Source: an uncultured Adlercreutzia sp. (GTDB lineage: Bacteria > Actinomycetota > Coriobacteriia > Coriobacteriales > Eggerthellaceae). From it: a stretch of DNA of 64,000 bases. Location: the NCBI GenBank assembly GCA_910589165.1, contig CAJUSP010000008.1, forward strand, positions 53,795 to 117,794, written 5' to 3'. The position numbers were made by a program, and so were the translations under genes. The notes under the pieces were generated by a model. The model saw only the letters and a program-made list of their open reading frames with translations, had not been told where the DNA came from and searched no databases. Of this stretch, positions 7,582-15,351 are shown piece after piece (positions within the stretch are counted from its first letter, which is position 1; each line of letters begins with the position of its first letter).

Positions 7582-7649
7582 GTAACGACGGCATACCAAA
7601 TGAAACGGTTGGCGAATAGTCGTTACAGGCGCATGAGCATCACTCCTTT
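7582..7649 (-). promoter_or_regulatory. putative translational attenuator in the hflX leader
   Basis: On the minus strand, AAAGGAG (7643-7649) precedes a minute ORF whose TAA overlaps GTAACGAC (7626-7619). That octamer is perfectly complementary to GTCGTTAC (7589-7582), which lies just before the GAGAAAAGGAG that serves hflX. The loop is 29 nt. An upstream hairpin, CGAAAC-GTTT-GTTTCG, lies at 7669-7684. A ribosome paused on the minute ORF would cover the left arm and open the right. The architecture is seen; the regulatory role is inferred. Confidence 0.5.
7623..7640 (-). CDS. minute upstream ORF (M-L-M-R-L) in the hflX leader
   Basis: Reads ATG CTC ATG CGC CTG TAA. The first ATG is only 2 bases from AAAGGAG, while the second is 8 bases from it, so the ribosome would most naturally translate Met-Arg-Leu-stop. 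Its stop codon lies inside the left arm of the leader stem. MRL recalls the Met-Arg-Leu of macrolide-sensing ErmD-type leader peptides, but here a stop follows instead of Arg, so the resemblance is only suggestive. Confidence 0.4.
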   Translation of the reverse strand: MLMRL

Positions 7650-7726
7650 AATCGGCACCTTGACGGCGCGAAACAAACGTTTCGTATGATAGCACAACGA
7701 AGGGAAATGACCAGACGGGTTTTCAG

Positions 7727-8668
7727 CTAGGCCGAAACGGTCTCAAGATGCGAGACAATGTCGCGGGCAATGCGCTCCGTGTCGCCGTCGTCGGCGTCGA
7801 TCCAGCGGATGCGGTCGTCGCGCCTGAACCAGGTGCGCTGGCGTTTCGCATAGCGCCGCGTGGCCTGCTTGATGTCCTCGACGGCCTCCTCCAGCGTGCA
7901 ACGGCCCTCAAGCGCCGCAACGATTTCCTTGTAGCCGATGGCCTGGGGTGCCGTCACGCCCTCGCGGAAACCCTCATCCAGAAGGCCGCGCACCTCGTCC
8001 ACGAGCCCCGCGGCCACCATGGCATCGACCCGACGATTGATGCGCTCGTTCAACAGGGCCGGATCCACCGCCAGGCCGAACTGCACCGCAGGCAGGAAAG
8101 CGGGGATCTCGGAGAGGGCCTCTTTCTGCCGCGCGTAGGACTTCCCCTCTTCCAGAAGCTCGAAGGCGCGCACCACGCGACGCACGTTATGGGGGTGCAC
8201 CACCGCCGCGCTGGCGGGGTCGCGCTCGTTCAGAAGGTCCCACAGCGCCTGGGCGCCCTCACGCTCGGCAAAGGCTGTATAGCGCTCGCGCACGGGGTTG
8301 TCCACCTGCTCGCCCTGGGGAAACTCGTAGTCGTCGATAACGGCGCGCACATAAAGTCCCGTGCCCCCGCACAGCACGGCGCGCTTGCCGCGGGCATCGA
8401 GGTCTTCCACGATACCGCGCGCATAGCTCTGGAACAGGGCCGCGGAAGAGGGCTCGCCGGGGTCGAGCAAGTCGAAGCCGTGGTGCGGCACGATCCGCTC
8501 GGAGGCGGGCAGCTTGCCCGTGCCGATATCCATGCCGGTGTAAATCTGCATAGAATCGGCGCTGATCACCTCACCGTCCAGAGCCTGGGCCACCAGCTGG
8601 GCCGCATCGGTCTTGCCGCTGGCCGTAGGGCCGACGATGGCGATAACCGGTGTTTTAAGCGTCTTCAT
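7727..8668 (-). CDS. miaA: tRNA dimethylallyltransferase
   Basis: MiaA transfers a dimethylallyl group to N6 of adenosine 37 in tRNAs that read UNN codons, making i6A, the substrate of MiaB. At 313 residues the length is normal. GPTASGKT near residues 12-19 is the P-loop, SADSMQIYTGMDIGTGK the substrate-binding region, and GGTGLYVRAV the conserved central motif. ATG 8668 is chosen because the encoded MKTLKTPVIAIVG leads straight into the P-loop strand. Sequence upstream in this frame is miaB coding DNA. The start overlaps the 3' end of miaB by 14 bases, so the two consecutive enzymes of ms2i6A synthesis are translationally coupled. Confidence 0.97.
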   Translation of the reverse strand: MKTLKTPVIAIVGPTASGKTDAAQLVAQALDGEVISADSMQIYTGMDIGTGKLPASERIVPHHGFDLLDPGEPSSAALFQSYARGIVEDLDARGKRAVLCGGTGLYVRAVIDDYEFPQGEQVDNPVRERYTAFAEREGAQALWDLLNERDPASAAVVHPHNVRRVVRAFELLEEGKSYARQKEALSEIPAFLPAVQFGLAVDPALLNERINRRVDAMVAAGLVDEVRGLLDEGFREGVTAPQAIGYKEIVAALEGRCTLEEAVEDIKQATRRYAKRQRTWFRRDDRIRWIDADDGDTERIARDIVSHLETVSA

Positions 8669-10019
8669 CAACAACCGTGCCGGACAGATACCAGGTGCGC
8701 GCCTCGTCGATAGCCACATCCACCGTAGTGCCGATGATGTCATCGATGGCAACTCCCGCAGGCAGCGGGGCGTGGACCGTCTGGTTCTTCGGGCTGCGGC
8801 CCGCTAGAATCGACTCGTCGCGCTTCGAGGTACCCTCGACGAGCACCGGCACGACGCTCCCCTGCTCGTCCTGGTTGGCCTCGAAGGCCTTGCGCTGCAC
8901 CAGGTCGACCAGGCGGTCGAAGCGATCCTGGATGACCTCGCGCGGGGTGTCATCGACCATGGCGGCGGCCGGCGTGCCCTCGCGCTTCGAGTAGATGAAC
9001 GTGAACACCTGGTGGTAGCCGACCTCCTCCACCAGGCGGTAGGTTTCCATGAAGTCCTCTTCGGTCTCGCCGGGGAAGCCCACGATGATGTCGGTGGACA
9101 GGGCGATGTCGGGCACGACGGCGCGCAGCTTGCGCACAAGCTCGAGGTAATGCTCGCGGGTGTAGCGGCGGTTCATGGCCTCAAGGATGCGGTTCGAGCC
9201 GGACTGCACGGGCAGGTGCAGGGCCGACATGAGCGAGCGCAAGGTGCCGAAGCGCTCGATGACCTCGTCGGTGAGGTCCTTCGGATGGCTCGTGGCGAAG
9301 CGAAGGCGCTCGATGCCCGTGGCGTCCACGGCGTCGAGCACGTCGGCGAAGCGCGGCTCGCCGTAGAGGTCGCGCCCGTAGGAGTTCACGTTCTGGCCGA
9401 GCAGGGTGATCTCCCTGACGCCGGCATCTACGTAGCCCTGCGCCTCGCTGCGAATATCCTCGAGCGTGCGGGACTTCTCGCGGCCGCGCACATAGGGCAC
9501 GATGCAGTAGGTGCAGAAGTTGTTGCAGCCCACGGTGATGGGCAGCCACGCCGCCCAGTTCTGCTCGCGATCGGTGGGCAGCGCCGAGGAGAACTCGTCC
9601 GAGGCATCGAGCACCTCGACGCGATGACCGCCCTCCTGGGCAGCGGCCGTCAGCAGCGACGGCAGCGACCCGAGGTTGTGGGTGCCGAAGACGACATCGA
9701 GGTGAGGAAGCTTCTCGGTGAGCTTCTCGCCGTCGCGCTGCCCGATGCAGCCGCCCACGGCGATAAGGCGCTTGGCAAACAGGCTTCCGTCGCGCACGGG
9801 AATGTTCTTCATGGAGGCGACCTGCCCGTAGAGGCGCGTGTCGGCCGCCTCGCGCACGCAGCAGGTCATGAAGGCGACGATGTCGGCCTCTTCGATGGTG
9901 TCGACGGGCAGCGCCCCCAGGCCCTCGAGCATGCCGGCGACGCGCTCGGAATCGTGCTTGTTCATCTGGCACCCGAAGGTGTGAATGCAGAAGGTGGCCC
10001 CCTCGAAAACCGTGCTCAT
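8655..10019 (-). CDS. miaB: tRNA-2-methylthio-N6-dimethylallyladenosine synthase
   Basis: Radical SAM methylthiotransferase (454 residues) that converts i6A37 to ms2i6A37. The N-terminal UPF0004 domain supplies the auxiliary [4Fe-4S] cysteines (FGCQMNKHDSER, MTCCVREAADTR, VGGCIGQ). The radical SAM cluster is in GCNNFCTYCIVPYVRGRE near residue 170. The C-terminal TRAM domain ends the protein. FGCQMNKHD identifies it as MiaB rather than RimO or MtaB, both of which also occur in this window. It lies 11 bases after spoVS and overlaps miaA, in the order rny-ATPase-spoVS-miaB-miaA. Confidence 0.97.
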   Translation of the reverse strand: MSTVFEGATFCIHTFGCQMNKHDSERVAGMLEGLGALPVDTIEEADIVAFMTCCVREAADTRLYGQVASMKNIPVRDGSLFAKRLIAVGGCIGQRDGEKLTEKLPHLDVVFGTHNLGSLPSLLTAAAQEGGHRVEVLDASDEFSSALPTDREQNWAAWLPITVGCNNFCTYCIVPYVRGREKSRTLEDIRSEAQGYVDAGVREITLLGQNVNSYGRDLYGEPRFADVLDAVDATGIERLRFATSHPKDLTDEVIERFGTLRSLMSALHLPVQSGSNRILEAMNRRYTREHYLELVRKLRAVVPDIALSTDIIVGFPGETEEDFMETYRLVEEVGYHQVFTFIYSKREGTPAAAMVDDTPREVIQDRFDRLVDLVQRKAFEANQDEQGSVVPVLVEGTSKRDESILAGRSPKNQTVHAPLPAGVAIDDIIGTTVDVAIDEARTWYLSGTVVDEDA

Positions 10020-10030
10020 AGAAGCCGGCC

Positions 10031-10357
10031 CTAGCGGATCGCGTCGGCGGCGACCGGCACCGGGGCGCCCTTGGGCTCTACGGCGAAGCGGATAGCCGTG
10101 CGGTACTCGCCGTCGATGACGATATCGGCGAACGAGGGAATGCAGCAGATCTCGATGCCCACCGGCGAGAGGAACCCGCGCGAGATGGCCACCGCCTTCA
10201 CCGCCTGGTTCACCGCGCCGGCACCCACGGCCTGAATCTCCACGGAGGCGCCGTCCTTGATCATGCCGGCGATGGCTCCGGCCACCGAGGCCGGGGAAGA
10301 TTTCGAAGATACTTTGAGGCAGCCGATGGTCGGCTTGGGTTCAGTGGTGGCTGGCAC
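10031..10357 (-). CDS. spoVS: stage V sporulation protein S (SpoVS) family, Alba-like
   Basis: Small protein of 108 residues whose core (LKVSSKSSPASVAGAIAG, IQAVGAGAVNQAVKAVAI, SFADIVIDGEYRTAIRF) matches the SpoVS family, which has an Alba-like fold implicated in nucleic-acid binding. It carries a short extra N-terminus and a Pro/Val-rich tail. The start is GTG 10357 with AAGGA nine bases upstream. SpoVS next to rny and miaB is a recurring arrangement in Gram-positives and some thermophiles. There is no sign of sporulation genes here, so it probably has a vegetative role (inference). Confidence 0.93.
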   Translation of the reverse strand: MPATTEPKPTIGCLKVSSKSSPASVAGAIAGMIKDGASVEIQAVGAGAVNQAVKAVAISRGFLSPVGIEICCIPSFADIVIDGEYRTAIRFAVEPKGAPVPVAADAIR

Positions 10358-10451
10358 GGTCGCGATCCTTGTCGTTTACGGTGGGTTTCCTGGTTTATCT
10401 GAGGTGTGTTTGCTTGTTGAATCGGCGGCAGGCCGCCTGGTCGGTTTTGTC

Positions 10452-10480
10452 ATTCTACCCGTTCGCCCAAACCCGCGCAA
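10452..10480 (-). promoter_or_regulatory. candidate promoter for spoVS-miaB-miaA
   Basis: On the minus strand TTGCGC (10475-10480), a 17-base spacer and TAGAAT (10452-10457) lie in the 137-base gap between the ATPase gene and spoVS, about 95 bases before the spoVS start. It would give this group a promoter separate from rny. A GC-rich hairpin (GGCGGC/GCCGCC) lies between it and the gene. Confidence 0.45.
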
Positions 10481-10494
10481 GGACAAGGGCGCCG

Positions 10495-11577
10495 CTAGCC
10501 CATCGTGCGGATGGGAACGGTGATGCGAATGGCCTCGGAGGTGGCGCTGATGTCGGCCTCCCCCACGGCCTCCAGGTAGTAGCGCTCGGCCACGGGCTCC
10601 AGCAGGCGGCCGACGCCCTGTCTGATCTCGGCGACGTCGTCGGCGGCCAGATGGAGCCTCTTGCCCGGACGCTGGCGGCGGGGGGCGCCGGCGCGGGCCG
10701 AGCGGGCGGGGAACGCCTCCTCAGCGAGACGGTCGGCCATGGAGGGCACGGGCCCAATGGCGCCGTCGAGGATGCGTCGCGCGGAGCGGGCCGAGAGCGC
10801 CAGACCCAAAGACTCGGCGCGGCGGCAGAAGTCGTCCGGGTCGGAAGCGAGGGCCAGGCTCTTCACGAGCGGCACTTCCCCCTCGGCGGCCCCGAAGGCC
10901 CGGGTGACGGGAGAGAGCGTCGCGACGCCGAGGGCGTAGAGCGAGGCAGCCATCTCGGTGGGGCTTCCGACGAAGAGGCTGCATTGGTCGCGGTGCTCGA
11001 GCGCGAACTCCGCGCAGGTGCGCAGGATGTTCTTCGGGCCGCGCATGGCCCAGGTCTTGTCCCCGGTAAGCTCGAAGGTGGGAAACGTCGACTGGTCGGT
11101 CTTCTCGCCGAGCGATGCGGTGTCGGTCTCCACGGCCAGTGCCGTACCCTGGCCCGGGAAGGAGCTGCGCACCGAGGCCGCCGTGGCGTTCACGGAGATG
11201 GAGTAGAGCGCCATGCCACGGCCGTGCATACCCCACTTGTCCATACGGGAGGTGTCGAGCTTCGAGGTGACGCGCGGCTCGAATATGCGCCGATGCTGCG
11301 CAGCGGGGATGCCTACGCCATCGTCGATGACTACGAGGGTGCGCATGTTGCCGCTCTTCTGGGTGGCAAGGAAGAGGTGGCGCGCCCCGGCGTCGCGGGA
11401 GTTGCGCAGAAGCTCGATGACGATGTCCTCGGAGGATCGAATATCCTGGGCCGCCTGGCGGCGCTCGGCCTCGGAGGACCGAAGACGGACGAAGCCGTCC
11501 CCGAGGTCGGCCTCGACCCGGAGACGGCTCTTTCCACAAACGTCGTCTATGAAATCGGTTAATGAATCGTCGGTCAT
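10495..11577 (-). CDS. GHKL-family ATPase-like protein of unknown function
   Basis: Protein of 360 residues with the Bergerat ATP-binding fold shared by MutL, Hsp90, gyrase B and histidine kinases. The N box is ELLRNSRDAGA at residues 55-65 (MutL and Hsp90 use a similar E..xNSxDA), G1 is DDGVGIP at 85-91, and the lid/G2 is GMHGRGMAL at 116-124. The C-terminal two-thirds has no domain I recognise: there is no phospho-acceptor His box, no transmembrane segment and no MutL dimerisation motif. A basic linker (RSARAGAPRRQRPGKR) lies near residue 300. It begins one base after rny stops, so it is probably translated with RNase Y. It could be a chaperone- or repair-like ATPase; the function is not assignable. 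Confidence 0.8.
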   Translation of the reverse strand: MTDDSLTDFIDDVCGKSRLRVEADLGDGFVRLRSSEAERRQAAQDIRSSEDIVIELLRNSRDAGARHLFLATQKSGNMRTLVVIDDGVGIPAAQHRRIFEPRVTSKLDTSRMDKWGMHGRGMALYSISVNATAASVRSSFPGQGTALAVETDTASLGEKTDQSTFPTFELTGDKTWAMRGPKNILRTCAEFALEHRDQCSLFVGSPTEMAASLYALGVATLSPVTRAFGAAEGEVPLVKSLALASDPDDFCRRAESLGLALSARSARRILDGAIGPVPSMADRLAEEAFPARSARAGAPRRQRPGKRLHLAADDVAEIRQGVGRLLEPVAERYYLEAVGEADISATSEAIRITVPIRTMG

Positions 11578-11578
11578 G

Positions 11579-13171
11579 CTACTTCGCGTAGTCGACGGCG
11601 CGGCTCTCGCGGATGACCACGACCTTCACCTGGCCCGGATACTGCATCTCGTTCTCGATCTGCTGGGCGATGTCGTGGGCAAGCACCACCGAGGCGGCCT
11701 CGTCCACCACTTCGGGCTCCACCATGACGCGAACCTCGCGGCCGGCCTGGATGGCGTAGGTGCGCTCGACGCCCTCATGAGCGTTGGCGATCTCCTCGAG
11801 CTTCTCGAGGCGCTTCACGTAGGCGTCCAGCGTCTCCTTGCGGGCACCGGGGCGCGCCGCGGACACGGCGTCGGCAGCCTGGATGAGCACGTCGATGACG
11901 GAGTTGGGCTCGATGTCGTTGTGATGGGCCTCGATGGCGTGCACGATCTCGGGGCGCTCGCCGAAGCGGCGGGCCAGATCGGCGCCGATGACGGCATGGC
12001 TGCCCTCAACCTCATGGTCGACGGCCTTGCCTAAATCGTGCAGGAGGCCGGCGCGCTTCACGGGAATGGGGTCCAATCCAAGCTCGGAGGCCATCACCGA
12101 GGAGAGGTAGGCGACCTCGAGGGAGTGGTTGAGCACGTTCTGGCCGAAGGAGGTGCGGTAGCGCAGGCGGCCAAGGGTGTTCACGAGCTCGGGGTGCAGG
12201 TCGTGGATGCCAGCGTCGAAGGTGGCCTGCTCGCCGGCCTCCTGCACGCGCTGGTTCACGAGGCGCACCGCCTTGTCGTACATCTCCTCGATGCGCGCCG
12301 GGTGGATGCGCCCGTCGGCGATGAGGTTCTCCATGGTGACGCGGCCGATCTCGCGGCGGACCGGATCGAAGCAGGAGATGGTGACGCACTCGGGGGTGTC
12401 GTCGATGATGAGGTTCGTGCCGGTGAGCTGCTCGAAGGAGCGGATGTTGCGGCCCTCGCGGCCGATGATGCGGCCCTTCAGGTCATCGGAGGGGATGTGG
12501 ATGGTGGAGACCGTGCTCTCGGCCGAGTGGTCGGCGGCCACGCGCTGGATGGCCAGGCTCAGAATCTCGCGGGCCTTCTTGTCGGCCTCGGCCTTGGTGC
12601 GCGTCTCGGCATCGCGAATAATGACGGCCGACTCGCGGGTCACTTCGTCGTGGATAGTCTCGAGCAGTTCCTCCTTGGCCTCCTGGGGGCTCATGCCCGC
12701 GGCGCGCTCGAGGGCCTGGTTGATTTCCACCTGGGCCTCGTCGCGGTGGCGCTGGATGGCGTTCTCGGCCTCCTCCACGTCGCGCTCGCGGCGCTCGACC
12801 TGGCCCTGCAGCGAGCTGAGCTGGTGCTCGCGGGCATCGAGCGACTCGACGCGGCGGTCGAGGGACTCCTCGCGCTGGGCCAGGGACTCTTCGCGCTGGG
12901 TGATGCGGCTCTCGGCCGAGCGCACCTCGCGCATGCGTTCCTTGTTCTCCTGCTCCATCTCCTGCTTGTAGCGAAGGGCCTCGTCCTTCGCCTCCACGGC
13001 GGCTTCACGTCGCAGCGTCTCGGCTTGCTTCTTCGCATCCTCGATCAGGGACGCGGCCTCGCGGGCCGCGTTCTGGGACGAGGAGTTAGCCATGAAACGG
13101 TTGACGATGAAACCGAGGGCAACGCCGGCGATGATGGCGATGACAATGAAGACGATCGTCATGGGATCCAT
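11579..13171 (-). CDS. rny: ribonuclease Y
   Basis: Membrane-anchored endoribonuclease that starts mRNA decay in many Gram-positives. Residues 1-27 form the N-terminal anchor (TIVFIVIAIIAGVALGFIV). A long Arg/Glu-rich coiled coil runs to about residue 200, then a KH domain (GRIIGREGRNIRSFEQLTG) and an HD hydrolase domain with the HD pair in LLHDLGKAVDHEVEGSH. At 530 residues it is the usual length. ATG 13171 has AGGAGG eight bases upstream. A structured leader with its own terminator lies 50 bases upstream, so expression may be conditional. Window neighbours also encode RNase J and PNPase, other parts of the decay machinery. Confidence 0.97.
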   Translation of the reverse strand: MDPMTIVFIVIAIIAGVALGFIVNRFMANSSSQNAAREAASLIEDAKKQAETLRREAAVEAKDEALRYKQEMEQENKERMREVRSAESRITQREESLAQREESLDRRVESLDAREHQLSSLQGQVERRERDVEEAENAIQRHRDEAQVEINQALERAAGMSPQEAKEELLETIHDEVTRESAVIIRDAETRTKAEADKKAREILSLAIQRVAADHSAESTVSTIHIPSDDLKGRIIGREGRNIRSFEQLTGTNLIIDDTPECVTISCFDPVRREIGRVTMENLIADGRIHPARIEEMYDKAVRLVNQRVQEAGEQATFDAGIHDLHPELVNTLGRLRYRTSFGQNVLNHSLEVAYLSSVMASELGLDPIPVKRAGLLHDLGKAVDHEVEGSHAVIGADLARRFGERPEIVHAIEAHHNDIEPNSVIDVLIQAADAVSAARPGARKETLDAYVKRLEKLEEIANAHEGVERTYAIQAGREVRVMVEPEVVDEAASVVLAHDIAQQIENEMQYPGQVKVVVIRESRAVDYAK

Positions 13172-13218
13172 CGGGGTTTCCTCCTTTCACCTGGGCCTTC
13201 ACGCCCATTCGATGTCAT

Positions 13219-13334
13219 AAAAAAAGCCCGTGGCCGGGCATGAGCATATGCTGGGAAAGACTCAAACTATTCGTTTCACCTATCGAGACCCTTGCGGGAT
13301 ACATTTGCTCGTTAAAGCCACGGGCCACAGTATA
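13219..13334 (-). ncRNA. candidate structured RNA or leader with intrinsic terminator upstream of rny
   Basis: A TATACT -10 box (13329-13334) is followed on the minus strand by a stretch of about 108 nt. Its 5' end, GCCCGTGGC (13325-13317), is perfectly complementary to GCCACGGGC (13234-13226), and this is followed directly by seven U. The same 3' bases can instead form a local hairpin GCCCG-GCCA-CGGGC before the U run. Inside are a CCC-GCAA-GGG tetraloop and a GAGCA/TGCTC pairing. The layout fits either a short stable RNA closed by its terminator stem or a leader with alternative pairings. I recognise no known family. The -35 element is poor. Confidence 0.5.
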
Positions 13335-13402
13335 GCGCAAGGAGACCGCGGGGAACAGGCCGCAATAGGGCGACGGTACAGATTGCCCACGAGCCGCACC
13401 GT

Positions 13403-13503
13403 GAGACAGTGCCCCGGAGGGGTGTCTCATCTTCGGAAGCTCTCTGGGCGCTTTGCGCAGAAGGAGCAACTGAAGATGAGACACCCCTCCGGGGCACTGT
13501 CTC
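13403..13503. repeat. long perfect inverted repeat between recX and rny
   Basis: Two 32-base arms, 13403-13434 and 13472-13503, are exact reverse complements separated by 37 bases. Each arm can itself fold (GAGACA...GTCTC around GCCCC-GGA-GGGGT), so the whole can form a cruciform made of two hairpins. There is no U tract on either side. It fits a bipartite palindromic (BIME-like) repeat unit or the relic of a mobile element, not a simple terminator. It lies in a 360-base gene-free gap that also holds the rny leader RNA. Confidence 0.8.
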
Positions 13504-13531
13504 GCAGGCCACCGTCTCATTGGGAATCGTC

Positions 13532-14239
13532 CTACGAGGCGGCCTCCTCGGCCCAGAGGCGGGCGGCGGTGGCGGCGATATCGGTGCTGAAGCCCTGGCT
13601 CACCAGCTTGCGGAAGGACGCCTCCCGCACCTGCTTGGCCCGCGGGGGGCGCCGGCGGAGCAGAGCGAGGGCCCGATCGACCTCGACCTCGCGCCCCGCC
13701 TCGGCGTGCTCGACCCACGAGTCGAGGGAGGACGGATCGATGCCGAGCTCCTCGATCTCACGCTCGACGGGGCGCAGGCCCTTGCCGGCGGCCAGGCGCA
13801 TGCGCACGAGAGCGTCGGCGTAACGGCGGTCGTCGACGGCGCGAACCCGGCAGGCGCGCTCGACGGCCTCCTCGACCGCCTCGGCGGGAAACTCGTCCTT
13901 TAAAAGGCGCTCGCGCACGTAGGCCGTCGAGCGCTCGCGCACTGACACCCAGCGCAATATCTTCTGGAAGGCGGCATCGGCCGTCTTAGGCGGTCCGTCG
14001 GTGCCGCCGTCTTTCATCTGGTCATCACTGGTGGTGGGGCCTGCGGCGAGGAAAGACTCCTCTGCCGTGCGGCCGCGCATTCTCGCTGCGCTGCGCGCGG
14101 AGCCCTTTCGCTGGGGGGCGACGCCGCAGGCACCCCACTCCCCTTCGGCCCCCGAAGCATCGGGGCCCGAAGCATCGTCGCGCTCGATGGCGGCGATGGA
14201 GGCCTTCAGGTCGGCGAGGATATCGGCCTTCGATGCCAC
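13532..14239 (-). CDS. recX: RecA regulatory protein RecX with extended N-terminus
   Basis: RecX binds RecA filaments and modulates their extension and recombinase activity. The typical three-helix repeats run from about residue 88 (FQKILRWVSVRERSTAYVRERLL, VDDRRYADALVRMR, FRKLVSQGFSTDIAATAARLW). The first 85 residues are not RecX-like: a Gly/Ala/Asp-rich linker holding a basic piece (QRKGSARSAARMRGRTAEE) that reads like translated repeat DNA, plus a 12-base direct repeat giving DASG twice. At 235 residues the protein is longer than most RecX. It starts six bases after recA, so it is co-transcribed from the SOS-controlled recA promoter. Confidence 0.9.
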   Translation of the reverse strand: MASKADILADLKASIAAIERDDASGPDASGAEGEWGACGVAPQRKGSARSAARMRGRTAEESFLAAGPTTSDDQMKDGGTDGPPKTADAAFQKILRWVSVRERSTAYVRERLLKDEFPAEAVEEAVERACRVRAVDDRRYADALVRMRLAAGKGLRPVEREIEELGIDPSSLDSWVEHAEAGREVEVDRALALLRRRPPRAKQVREASFRKLVSQGFSTDIAATAARLWAEEAAS

Positions 14240-14245
14240 CGTGAA

Positions 14246-15301
14246 CTACTTCTTCTTCGGCGCCTTGGGCGCAGGATTGAAGGTGTCCTCTTCCCCGCTG
14301 CGTTCGATGACGGGGATCTCGAAGGCCTCGCGGACCTTGTTCTCGATCTCCTCGCGCAGCTCGGGGTTCTCCCTGAGCGTCTGCTTAGCGGCCTCGCGAC
14401 CCTGGCCCAGGCGCTCCTCGCCGTAGGTGTACCAGGCGCCGGACTTCTTGGCCACGCCGCACTCGACGGCCATATCGACGATGCAGCCCTCGCGCGAGAT
14501 GCCCTCGCCGTACATGAGGTCGAACTCCGCCTGGCGGAAGGGCGGGGCCACCTTGTTCTTCACGACCTTGGCGCGCACGCGGTTGCCGACCACATCGCCG
14601 TTCTGCTTGATGGAGTCGATACGACGGATGTCGATGCGCACGCTGGAGAAGAACTTGAGGGCGCGGCCGCCGGTGGTAGTTTCGGGGTTGCCGAACATGA
14701 CGCCGATCTTCTCGCGCAGCTGGTTGATGAAGATGCAGGTGGTATTCGACTTCGAGAGCGAGCCGGCGAGCTTGCGCAGGGCCTGGGACATGAGGCGCGC
14801 CTGGAGGCCCACCGTGGTGTCGCCCATCTCGCCCTCGATTTCGGCGCGGGGCACGAGCGCGGCCACGGAGTCGACGATGACGCAGTCGATGGCGCCGCTG
14901 CGCACGAGCATGTCGCAGATTTCCAGCGCCTGCTCGCCGGTATCGGGCTGGGAGATGAGCACCTCGTCGATGTCGACGCCGATGCGGGCCGCGTAGACCG
15001 GGTCGAGCGCGTGCTCGGCGTCGATGAAGGCCACGATGCCGCCGAGAGCCTGGGCCTCGGCGAGGATCTGCAGGGCGAGGGTCGTCTTGCCGCTAGACTC
15101 GGGGCCGTAGATCTCGATGATACGGCCGCGGGGCACGCCCCCGATACCGAGGGCCGCGTCGAGCGGCAGCGCGCCGGTGGGAATGACGCCGATGTTCAGA
15201 TCGGCCCCGCCCTCGCCCAGGGTCATGATGGAGCCCTTGCCAAACTTCTTCTCAATCTCATCGGTGGTGAGCTTGAGCATCTTTTCCTTTTCGTCGTTCA
15301 T
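14246..15301 (-). CDS. recA: recombinase RecA
   Basis: RecA (351 residues) catalyses strand exchange and activates LexA self-cleavage. Walker A is GPESSGKT at residues 66-73. LREKIGVMFGNPETTTGG (loop L1 region) and IDSVAALVPRAEI (Walker B strand) are intact. The C-terminus is short and basic (PAPKAPKKK). ATG 15301 is chosen because AAGGAG lies five bases upstream; an in-frame start at 15334 would fall nearer the operator. It carries a near-consensus promoter with an SOS-like box, pairing it with lexA in the same window. recX follows immediately. Confidence 0.98.
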   Translation of the reverse strand: MNDEKEKMLKLTTDEIEKKFGKGSIMTLGEGGADLNIGVIPTGALPLDAALGIGGVPRGRIIEIYGPESSGKTTLALQILAEAQALGGIVAFIDAEHALDPVYAARIGVDIDEVLISQPDTGEQALEICDMLVRSGAIDCVIVDSVAALVPRAEIEGEMGDTTVGLQARLMSQALRKLAGSLSKSNTTCIFINQLREKIGVMFGNPETTTGGRALKFFSSVRIDIRRIDSIKQNGDVVGNRVRAKVVKNKVAPPFRQAEFDLMYGEGISREGCIVDMAVECGVAKKSGAWYTYGEERLGQGREAAKQTLRENPELREEIENKVREAFEIPVIERSGEEDTFNPAPKAPKKK

Positions 15302-15351
15302 CGAGACTCCTTGTCCTTCATCTATGACGAACAAATGACCTATTTCTCCTT

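Noticed and set aside
13403..13503. Inverted repeat as the recX terminator
   Set aside because: The arms are 32 bp with a 37-base loop and no U tract on either strand; repeat structure explains it better.
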